From the NCBI GenBank assembly GCA_964423525.1, contig CAYRFU010000389.1:1-6130 (forward strand): 6,130 nt of DNA, given 5' to 3'. The notes beneath the pieces were generated by a model, which saw only the letters and a program-made list of their open reading frames with translations, did not search any database and was not told where the DNA came from. This stretch comes from CAYRFU01 sp964423525 (GTDB lineage: Bacteria > Vulcanimicrobiota > Xenobia > Xenobiales > JADMJV01). Position numbers and translations under genes: made by a program. This document shows positions 1 through 5,719 of the stretch, piece after piece; the first letter of the stretch is position 1, and every line of letters begins with the position of its first letter.

Positions 1-702
1 CTGGCCTGCCTGGTGGCCACTCCGAGGTCAGAAGAAGGGCCTTTTGAAGAGCTAGCGGCCGAGTTGATGGAGTTGGGAGCCACGGGGGTCATCCTGGTGC
101 GCCAAACCTCGACGGCGGGGGCCGTCGTACCCGATTCGGAGCGGCTTCTTGCCGGCCAGTCGACCATCGAAGAGCGGCTGGGGAGTCTCTCCTTCCGTCT
201 TTCCTGGGCCTCCTTTTTCCAGGTCAACCCACCTGCCTACCTCAAGCTGTTAGAGACGGCCCGAGAGTGGCTCTCGCCTCGACCCGAAGAAAAAATCCTC
301 GACCTCTACTGCGGCATCGGCACGATCGGCTTGTTTCTCACCTCGAAATCGGGTCAGCTCACCGGTGTCGAAACGGTCGAATCGGCTGTCCACGACGCCA
401 GGGCTAATGCCGTCCGCAACGGTCTCACCGCCGAGTTCATCTGGGGGCCGGCCCGGGAGTGGCCTTTAACCGGCTACGACCTTCTCGTGCTCGACCCACC
501 CCGCTCAGGCTGCCATCCCAAAATGGTGAAGCGAGTGGTCCAAGAAGGGCCGTCCCGGTTGCTCTACATCTCTTGCAATCCGCGCCGCTTGGCAGCCGAG
601 ATGGAAGAACTGAGTCAGGCCTACCGGTTGGTCCGCTGCCAGGCCTTTGACTTCTTTCCTAACACCCGCCATCTTGAGTTGTTGGCCTATCTCGAGCGCT
701 GA
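1..702 (+). CDS. TrmA/RumA-family RNA (uracil-5-)-methyltransferase, RlmD-like, C-terminal part (5' end outside window)
   Basis: This SAM-dependent enzyme would methylate C5 of a uridine in 23S rRNA (RlmD/RlmC type) or tRNA (TrmA type) in the cytoplasm. The frame is open from base 1, so the gene enters from the left; a GTG at 13 is in frame but is read here as an internal Val. Counting that codon as residue 1: the family motif FFQVNP is at 68-73, SAM motif I (DLYCGIG) at 97-103, an acidic ribose-binding position in GVE at 118-120, DPPR at 161-164, the catalytic-Cys motif SCNP at 187-190 (nucleophile Cys188), and the C-terminal RHLE at 219-222 whose Glu222 matches the general base of TrmA/RumA. 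All catalytic parts are intact. The N-terminal TRAM domain and any Fe-S cysteines lie outside, so the RlmD, RlmC and TrmA subfamilies cannot be told apart. The last 16 bp overlap the end of the opposite-strand gene. Confidence 0.93.
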   Translation: MACLVATPRSEEGPFEELAAELMELGATGVILVRQTSTAGAVVPDSERLLAGQSTIEERLGSLSFRLSWASFFQVNPPAYLKLLETAREWLSPRPEEKILDLYCGIGTIGLFLTSKSGQLTGVETVESAVHDARANAVRNGLTAEFIWGPAREWPLTGYDLLVLDPPRSGCHPKMVKRVVQEGPSRLLYISCNPRRLAAEMEELSQAYRLVRCQAFDFFPNTRHLELLAYLER

Positions 703-1448
703 AAGTCGGCCTTGGACTGATTGGTCACCAAGATGGAAGCCCCCCCAAAAATCTCGGGATGGCGCTCACTGAAGGCTTTGACCCGATAGAGGGCACTTCC
801 CAGCTGGTCTGGAGCGGTGTAGACAGCGGTATTGTTCTCGGTCACCACCAGGTCCCCCTTACCGTCCATCTCCCAACGAACTTTATCGGTGGGAGGTAGG
901 CCCTGGAAGAGAGCTTTGAATTCGATCTGCTCGGAGGGGTTGAGCACCACCGCGGCCGGGCTCACCAGAACCTGAACCCCCTGGCCGTCGAGGCGAGTCT
1001 TGACCGGCATCTCGGAGAAGACGGGAGCGGGCTTGATCGTGTCAGCGTTGGGAGACTGGTCAAACTCCTCCCAGGCTAACCAGCCTCCATACTCGACGTG
1101 AACCACTTTGGAGGGGTTCGCCACCGCCTTGCCCTCGGCGTCGACAGCCTCACCCCAAAGCCTGTAGACCGCAATGGGGAGATCGTTGAAGGTGATCCGC
1201 TCGCGGCCTTGGGGCACTGGGAAATGCCAACTCTTTTTAGGTTCCCCCGTCAACTCGTCGCGGTGGTGAAAGAGGTAGAGCTTAAACCCCGCCGCCCCCA
1301 GCCGAGACACGTCATAATCCACATGAATTCGCCCCTTCTCGCCCACCTGGGCGACAGTGTGTTTCCCGTTGATCAAAAAGGTGGGGGTCGTTTGGGCGCT
1401 GGCGGCGGCCATGACCAACAAGGTCAAAATGACGAGAAATTTAGGCAT
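687..1448 (-). CDS. Secreted protein with Ig-like beta-sandwich regions, function unknown
   Basis: A 253-residue protein I do not recognise as a named family. The ATG at 1448 is chosen because it places a clean signal peptide at the N terminus: Lys3, hydrophobic stretch about 4-14, and an ASA-Q signal peptidase I site after Ala18. An upstream in-frame ATG at 1508 would bury this signal. A weak AAGGGA lies about 13 bases upstream. After cleavage, residues about 22-120 look like one beta-rich domain ending in a DAEG turn and the strand VVHVEY. After a Pro-rich linker (about 132-150), residues about 157-243 resemble a bacterial Ig-like domain: VSPAAVVLNPSE, a core Trp192, then AVYTAPD followed by YRVKAFS and SILVTN, the usual G-x-Y-x-AP...V-x-A-x-S pattern. 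There is no lipobox, membrane anchor or catalytic motif. It is probably periplasmic or extracellular and structural or adhesive (inference). It is divergent from ispH and convergent with the methyltransferase gene. Confidence 0.85.
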   Translation of the reverse strand: MPKFLVILTLLVMAAASAQTTPTFLINGKHTVAQVGEKGRIHVDYDVSRLGAAGFKLYLFHHRDELTGEPKKSWHFPVPQGRERITFNDLPIAVYRLWGEAVDAEGKAVANPSKVVHVEYGGWLAWEEFDQSPNADTIKPAPVFSEMPVKTRLDGQGVQVLVSPAAVVLNPSEQIEFKALFQGLPPTDKVRWEMDGKGDLVVTENNTAVYTAPDQLGSALYRVKAFSERHPEIFGGASILVTNQSKADFQRSR

Positions 1449-1549
1449 GATCTGTTTCTTCCCTTTCGCCAGAAGGTGGAAACTCGCTGCTTGAAGCAGA
1501 AGGGGCACCAGAGCAGGCGTCGAACGCGCCGTGCGACAAGGAGGCAGCT
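1449..1549. other. Divergent intergenic region between the secreted-protein gene and ispH
   Basis: This 101-bp gap must hold, or lie close to, the start signals of two oppositely oriented genes. The only clear signal I can see is the ispH ribosome binding site. I found no convincing TTGACA/TATAAT pair on either strand, so the promoters may diverge from the housekeeping consensus or sit inside neighbouring coding sequence. A short CTGCTT/AAGCAG inverted repeat with a one-base centre is too tight to form a useful hairpin. Confidence 0.6.
1538..1544 (+). promoter_or_regulatory. Ribosome binding site of ispH (AAGGAGG)
   Basis: A perfect anti-16S match, AAGGAGG, sits five bases before the TTG at 1550. 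It decides the start in favour of this unusual TTG codon; no ATG or GTG in frame nearby gives a better-placed start, and the protein then begins exactly where IspH family members begin. Confidence 0.9.
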
Positions 1550-2488
1550 TTGAAAGTCTATCTCGCCAAACCTCGCGGTTTCTGCGCCGGTGTCGACCGG
1601 GCTATCGACGTTGTGGAAATCGCTCTGGATGTCTACGGGCCTCCGGTTTACGTTCGCCACGAGATCGTCCACAACGATCACGTGGTCAATCAGCTCAGGG
1701 ATAAGGGGGCCGTTTTTCTCGACGATGTCACCGAAATCCCCGAAGGCTCGGTGACCATTTTTAGCGCTCATGGGGTGTCGCCCGCCGTTCGTTCCCAAGC
1801 CGCCGAACGAAACCTCAAGGTGATCGACGCCACCTGCCCTCTGGTCACCAAGGTCCACCTCGAGGCTATCCGCTACGCTAAAAAGGGCTATTCCATCGTC
1901 CTGATCGGTCATCGCAATCATGTCGAGGTCGAGGGCACCATGGGTGAAGCCCCCGAGGCCATGGTCCTGGTGGAGTCCCCAGCCGATGTTGAGACACTGG
2001 ATCTCCCTCGTCCTGACAAGGTCGTCTACCTGACTCAGACCACCCTCTCCATCGACGACACCCAGGCCGTCATCGATGCTTTGCGCAATCGGTTTCCCCA
2101 TATCGAAAGCCCGCCCAAGGACGATATCTGCTACGCCACCACCAATCGCCAGGCGGCTATCAAAGAGATGGCCGAGAAGTGCGAGCTGATCCTGGTCATC
2201 GGGTCGACCACCTCTTCCAACTCCAACCGGTTGGTGGAAGTGGCCATCAGCCGCGGCTGTCGCTCCTATCTCATCAACGACAGCGATGCCCTGGATGTTT
2301 CCCTGCTCGAAGGGATCGAACGAGTCGGCATCACGGCCGGCGCTTCGGCCCCGGAAGTTCTGGTTCAAGATGTGGTGCGCTGGCTGGAGAAGCACTTCGA
2401 AGTCGAGTTCGCCGACCTCGACGTCATCGAAGAAGATGTTCAGTTCACCCTTCCCAAGGAACTGGCCGGAGTCGCTCGCAACAAATGA
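1550..2488 (+). CDS. ispH: 4-hydroxy-3-methylbut-2-enyl diphosphate reductase (IspH/LytB)
   Basis: IspH catalyses the last step of the non-mevalonate (MEP) pathway, reducing HMBPP to IPP and DMAPP with an oxygen-sensitive [4Fe-4S] cluster. The 312-residue protein is full length (E. coli about 316). The three cluster cysteines are present: Cys12 in PRGFCAGVDRA, Cys96 in DATCPLV and Cys194 in DDICYATTNRQ. Substrate and acid-base residues are also present: His41 (EIVHN), His74 (SAHGVS), His124 and Glu126 (HVEVEGTMG), the TQTTLSIDDT segment at 163-171, SSNSNRL at 222-228 and TAGASAPE at 262-269. The start is a TTG with a perfect Shine-Dalgarno. The DDICYATTNRQ and SSNSNRL motifs match the E. coli/actinobacterial type. 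The stop codon overlaps the nth start (ATGA), so the two genes are almost certainly co-transcribed and translationally coupled. Confidence 0.98.
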   Translation: MKVYLAKPRGFCAGVDRAIDVVEIALDVYGPPVYVRHEIVHNDHVVNQLRDKGAVFLDDVTEIPEGSVTIFSAHGVSPAVRSQAAERNLKVIDATCPLVTKVHLEAIRYAKKGYSIVLIGHRNHVEVEGTMGEAPEAMVLVESPADVETLDLPRPDKVVYLTQTTLSIDDTQAVIDALRNRFPHIESPPKDDICYATTNRQAAIKEMAEKCELILVIGSTTSSNSNRLVEVAISRGCRSYLINDSDALDVSLLEGIERVGITAGASAPEVLVQDVVRWLEKHFEVEFADLDVIEEDVQFTLPKELAGVARNK

Positions 2489-3171
2489 CCCGAGCGGAGC
2501 GGGCCACCAGGGTCCTCGAGATTCTCGAGGACCTTTATCCCACTGTTCCCATTCCTCTCGACCATCAAGATTCGTTCACCCTTTTAATCGCGGTCCTGTT
2601 ATCAGCTCAGACCACCGACAAGAAGGTCAACGAAGTCACCCCAGCCCTCTTCCAGGCAGCCAGCACCCCCGAAGCGATGGCGAGTCTGGGGGCTGAGAAG
2701 ATTCGCGAATATATCCGCCAGTGCGGTCTGGCCCCTCAGAAGGCCAAGAATATCGCGGCCCTCTCCCAGATGCTCCTCGACGATTTCGGCGGTCGCATCC
2801 CCAACACTCTCGAGGACCTCGAAAAGCTCCCTGGGGTGGGCCACAAAACGGCCTCGGTGGTCATGTGCCAGGCTTTTGGCCAACCGGCCTTTCCGGTCGA
2901 CACCCATATTCACCGACTGGCCGAGCGGTGGCGTCTTTCCGACGGGAAGAGCGTCACCAAAACCGAGGCCGACCTCAAAAAGGTGTTCCCGAAGGAGACC
3001 TGGAGCAAAGTTCATCTCCAGATTATTTATTTCGGACGAGAATACTGCCCCGCCCTCTACCACGATCTAAGCCAGTGCCCCATCTGCTCCTGGGCCGCCA
3101 GCAAGAAACAGATCGACGCCGAAGAGCGAGCTAACCGTCAGCGCCGCAAGCGCAAGCCGGCCCGACGCTAG
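2485..3171 (+). CDS. nth: Endonuclease III-type DNA glycosylase/AP lyase with an altered Fe-S loop
   Basis: Nth removes oxidised pyrimidines from DNA and nicks the abasic site in base excision repair. The protein has 228 residues, close to the usual 210-220 plus a basic tail. Visible are LLSAQTTD at 38-45 (Gln42), the helix-hairpin-helix LPGVGHKTA at 115-123 with catalytic Lys121, and PVDTHIHRL at 137-145 with catalytic Asp139. The C-terminal cluster loop is unusual: Cys188-X9-Cys198-X2-Cys201 and no fourth cysteine, where E. coli has C-X6-C-X2-C-X5-C. The tail (about 214-228) is rich in Arg/Lys and could aid DNA binding. The ATG at 2485 is chosen because it overlaps the ispH stop by four bases and gives a normal Nth N terminus; the frame is open further upstream, inside ispH, but that stretch is not Nth-like. 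The last 41 bp overlap the opposite-strand ligase-like gene. Confidence 0.95.
   Translation: MTRAERATRVLEILEDLYPTVPIPLDHQDSFTLLIAVLLSAQTTDKKVNEVTPALFQAASTPEAMASLGAEKIREYIRQCGLAPQKAKNIAALSQMLLDDFGGRIPNTLEDLEKLPGVGHKTASVVMCQAFGQPAFPVDTHIHRLAERWRLSDGKSVTKTEADLKKVFPKETWSKVHLQIIYFGREYCPALYHDLSQCPICSWAASKKQIDAEERANRQRRKRKPARR
2509..2535 (+). repeat. Inverted repeat (10-12 bp stem, 3-base loop) at the start of nth
   Basis: GGTCCTCGAG, spacer ATT, CTCGAGGACC is a perfect 10-bp inverted repeat, extendable by one G-U and one A-U pair to 12 bp, and followed by TTTAT. It lies 25 bases into nth, over codons for VLEILEDL. The repeat is partly explained by two Leu-Glu pairs both coded CTCGAG. In RNA it would form a strong hairpin just after the nth start, which could reduce nth expression relative to ispH (inference). 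Confidence 0.5.
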
Positions 3172-4225
3172 CAGCCAGAAGCCCCAGGCCGAGCCACAGA
3201 TGACGGAAGTCTTCCACCGAACAAGAGACGCCATGATACAACCAGCAAGCGGCCAGGCCGATCGCTAAAGACCGATTCTGGTGACCCCGAGCCGCGCTCC
3301 CGAGAAGAAACAAACCCGCCACGAGACCAACCAGCCCGGTCTGAGCCCCCCAACTCAAGTAGAGATTATGCGGGTCTGTTAGCGTGTGGGTGCGCCCATC
3401 GACCATCGTTTGTCGAACCACGAGATCGGCTTGCCCGGGTCCCCAACCGGTCAGCGGGCGAGCCTGCCAGAGGCGAGCGGCCTCGCTCCACACCACCGTG
3501 CGGCCCGACCAGGCCATCCCTTCCCAGGGAGTCACGATAGTGATCACCAACATCGCTAACGAGACCAGGGCCAGGCCCCGACTACGAGTTAAGTAGGCCA
3601 CCACCAGAGCCCCCCCGCCCAAAGCTGGCGAAAAGGTGAAAAAAGCGATGCCCGTTGCTACCACCAGCACCGGCCAACGGTAAGCTTGCCAAAGGTCCCA
3701 GGTGGCGGCGCCAGTGAGCACCAGGAAGTCACAATACATGTTAGCGTTCAGAAACGGGCCTCGAATTCTAGGATAAGGCCCTACCGGAATACTCCCGTAG
3801 TGGAACTGAAACGGATTCCAATCTGAACCGAGATAGAAGAGCCCTATTCCCAGGGCCCCTGCAGCCAGTGCCCCGAGAGCTCCCAAACCCAGCCCCCAAA
3901 GAGCCGCCTGGCGCAACTCGTTCTGTTGGCCAAGAATCCGAAAGCTCCAGGCGATGGCCACCAGAAGAAGAAGCTTGGCTGAGCTCAAAAGAGCCGGCAC
4001 CACCTGGTCGCTCAAAAGAGCCGACACGATGTAGGCGGTAAGATAGAGACCGACCCCACCTTCAAACCAACCACGGGGAAGCCCGGCTCGAAAGACGTGA
4101 CGCACCGCTCCCAAAAGCAAAATGGGCACCAGAAAATCGCTATAACTGAGCCGCTGACCAGCCACTTCCAGGCCCAGGGAAAGCCACGGTAAGAGCAAGC
4201 CGTAGAGTATCAACCACGGCTTCAT
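3131..4225 (-). CDS. O-antigen ligase/polymerase-like integral membrane protein (Wzy_C superfamily)
   Basis: A 364-residue, strongly hydrophobic protein with about nine or ten likely membrane helices (for example about 5-22, 31-46, 57-72, 78-97, 106-132, 163-178, 184-212, 218-233, 293-312 and 343-357). Three family marks are visible: RGPFLNANMY at 155-164, PLTGWGPGQ at 257-265 in the large loop, and DPHNLYLSWGAQTG at 284-297, the HN-x-YL...TG signature of the Wzy_C domain. Such proteins join or polymerise undecaprenyl-linked glycans: WaaL on lipid A, Wzy, or PglL/PilO on proteins. Which of these applies here is unknown. It is somewhat shorter than typical members (about 400). Its ATG overlaps the obg stop by four bases with no clear Shine-Dalgarno, pointing to translational re-initiation after obg. 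No other glycan genes lie in view. Its 3' end overlaps nth by 41 bp. Confidence 0.87.
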   Translation of the reverse strand: MKPWLILYGLLLPWLSLGLEVAGQRLSYSDFLVPILLLGAVRHVFRAGLPRGWFEGGVGLYLTAYIVSALLSDQVVPALLSSAKLLLLVAIAWSFRILGQQNELRQAALWGLGLGALGALAAGALGIGLFYLGSDWNPFQFHYGSIPVGPYPRIRGPFLNANMYCDFLVLTGAATWDLWQAYRWPVLVVATGIAFFTFSPALGGGALVVAYLTRSRGLALVSLAMLVITIVTPWEGMAWSGRTVVWSEAARLWQARPLTGWGPGQADLVVRQTMVDGRTHTLTDPHNLYLSWGAQTGLVGLVAGLFLLGSAARGHQNRSLAIGLAACWLYHGVSCSVEDFRHLWLGLGLLAASVGPACACGADG

Positions 4226-5661
4226 TTGAAACGACGGGATCGTTTGCTGCGCTTTCGGCCACGTCCGCGACCCGGGCGCTCAGCCTGCTCCCGAATTGAT
4301 TGGAGACGTTTTTTCTCTTTCAGGCGCTCCACTTGGGAAGGTCGCACTTCGACCTCCTCCTCCACCTCGTCCAGGTCGACCCAATCGACATCAGGAGTAA
4401 AGTCGAAGTAAACTTCCCCGATGCGAACGGTGTCGCCCGCTTCAGCGCCAGCTTGGATCAGGCCGTCTTGAACCCCCCAGCCGAACATCTTCTTCTGGAA
4501 CTTCCGCACCGCTTCCGGCTCTTCCAGGTCGGTCATCGAGATCAACTTCTCGACCTGGGGACCCACGATCGACCACACGTCTCCCTCGCGCTCAATGCGG
4601 AAGGAATAATCTTTACGCTCCGGCAGGGGAACCGCAGGCCGCCGGGCCGGGGTTGGACTTCGGTCGAGTTCAAGAAAGACGCATTTGATGAGGTTCTCAA
4701 GGCCTAGTTGCTCGTGGCAAGAGATCTCACACAGAGGCAACTGACGATCGTGGAGCGCTCTCCGGAGAGCTTCAAGAGCCTCCTGGTGCTCTTCCAGCTC
4801 GATTTTATTGACCGCGATCACCTCAGGCTTTTTCACCAGCGCCGGATTATAGTTTTCCAACTCTTGACGAATGGCGTGATAAGGGGTCAGCGGCTCTTCG
4901 ACCTCGACCGACTGGAGGTCGAGAAGGTGAAGGAGCACCCGGGTTCTTTCGATATGACGGAGAAACTTATGCCCCAGTCCCACGCCCTCCGAGGCCCCCT
5001 CGATCAAGCCCGGCAAGTCCGCAAAAACGGCTCGGCGATGCTCCTCATAGGGAACGACCCCTAGAACGGGGTTAAGGGTGGTGAAAGGGTAGGCTCCCAC
5101 TTTGGGGTCCGCCTCGGAAATCGTCTTCAAGAGCGTGGACTTGCCTGCGTTGGGAAATCCGATGATACCCACCTGGGCGATCATCTGAAGGTCGAGGCTG
5201 AGCCACCGCTCCTCGCCTGGTTCCTTCAGCTCGTAAAAGGTGGGAGCTCGCTTCTCGGGAGTGGCGAAGTTGGAATTGCCGCGCCCTCCACGCCCCCCGC
5301 GGGCCACCAGGCAGAGTTGACCGTGTTCGGTCATATCTCCCAACAACTTCTTGCTCTCGCGCTCGTAAATCAGGGTTCCGACCGGCACCTTCAAGACCAG
5401 GTCTTCGCCGTTCTTACCGTTGCGCCGGGCTCCTCGTCCGTGGCCGGCATCCTCACCCTGGAAGTGGACTTTCCGGCTAAAATCAAGCAAGGTATGCAGA
5501 TTCTCATCGGCCTCGAGGTAAACATCGCCCCCTTTGCCCCCATCGCCCCCGTCAGGGCCTCCTCTGGGGGCAAACTTCTCCCGTCGGAAGGAGCGAGCGC
5601 CGTTTCCGCCGTCGCCCCCCCGCACGTAAATGTTCACCTGGTCGACGAAATTCGTGCTCAT
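4222..5661 (-). CDS. obg: Obg-family GTPase (ObgE/CgtA), 50S assembly factor, with OCT domain and variant G4/G5
   Basis: Obg binds the large ribosomal subunit and acts in its assembly and in stress control. The 479-residue protein has the Gly-rich Obg fold (1-158, with RGGDGGNG at 14-21 and GGPDGGDGGKGG at 34-45), then the GTPase domain: G1 GFPNAGKST at 168-176, switch I YPFTTLNP at 191-198, G3 DLPGL at 215-219. G4 reads NKIE at 285-288 instead of NKxD, and G5 reads ISC at 313-315 instead of ISA. An OCT domain (about 350-423), as in B. subtilis Obg, follows, then an acidic stretch (about 424-440) and a basic end (GRGRGRKRSKRSRRFK), making it about 50 residues longer than the B. subtilis protein. 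The start at 5661 has no recognisable Shine-Dalgarno; a hairpin ends 12 bases before it. It lies downstream of rpmA and overlaps the ligase-like gene by four bases. Confidence 0.97.
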   Translation of the reverse strand: MSTNFVDQVNIYVRGGDGGNGARSFRREKFAPRGGPDGGDGGKGGDVYLEADENLHTLLDFSRKVHFQGEDAGHGRGARRNGKNGEDLVLKVPVGTLIYERESKKLLGDMTEHGQLCLVARGGRGGRGNSNFATPEKRAPTFYELKEPGEERWLSLDLQMIAQVGIIGFPNAGKSTLLKTISEADPKVGAYPFTTLNPVLGVVPYEEHRRAVFADLPGLIEGASEGVGLGHKFLRHIERTRVLLHLLDLQSVEVEEPLTPYHAIRQELENYNPALVKKPEVIAVNKIELEEHQEALEALRRALHDRQLPLCEISCHEQLGLENLIKCVFLELDRSPTPARRPAVPLPERKDYSFRIEREGDVWSIVGPQVEKLISMTDLEEPEAVRKFQKKMFGWGVQDGLIQAGAEAGDTVRIGEVYFDFTPDVDWVDLDEVEEEVEVRPSQVERLKEKKRLQSIREQAERPGRGRGRKRSKRSRRFK

Positions 5662-5670
5662 AAAGATGAC

Positions 5671-5697
5671 AAAACAGCACCGCGGCTACGGTGCTGT
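5671..5697 (-). terminator. Hairpin in the rpmA-obg gap, probable attenuator or weak terminator
   Basis: On the minus strand ACAGCACCG, a six-base loop, and CGGTGCTGT form a perfect 9-bp stem (5674-5697), followed by TTT, which with the closing T gives a run of four T. The run is short, so only partial termination is expected; obg and the ligase-like gene downstream have no other visible promoter and probably depend on read-through. The 3' arm ends 12 bases before the obg ATG and occupies the area where a ribosome would first contact the message, so an effect on translation is also possible. A smaller GGCTT/AAGCC hairpin (5704-5716) lies just before it, right after the rpmA stop. Confidence 0.5.
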
Positions 5698-5719
5698 CAG
5701 GGTGGCTTTGAAAGCCCGT

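Noticed and set aside
721..731. TTGGTcACCAA palindrome near the methyltransferase/secreted-protein junction as a terminator
   Set aside because: The arms are five bases with a one-base centre and no T run follows; it lies within the coding sequence of the secreted protein.
1449..1508. Longer start for the secreted protein (ATG at 1508)
   Set aside because: It would place 20 residues before a well-formed signal peptide; the internal ATG at 1448 fits export better.
1098..1553. Plus-strand reading frame of 151 codons across the secreted-protein gene and the divergent gap
   Set aside because: It is antisense to a gene with a clear signal peptide and Ig-like motifs; the translation is Arg/His-rich without domain character, and it would run over the ispH ribosome binding site.
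1424..2395. Long minus-strand reading frame (323 codons) opposite ispH
   Set aside because: It is the mirror of the fully conserved IspH frame, has low-complexity Asp/Gly/His-rich composition typical of antisense GC-rich coding, and resembles no family.
2179..2484. Upstream extension of the nth frame inside ispH
   Set aside because: The added residues are out-of-frame IspH coding (Arg/Ser/His-rich). The ATG at 2485 gives the normal Nth N terminus and an ATGA overlap.
2602..3063. Minus-strand frame of 153 codons and overlapping plus-strand frames within nth
   Set aside because: All are shadows of Nth, whose helix-hairpin-helix and catalytic residues are intact in the annotated frame.
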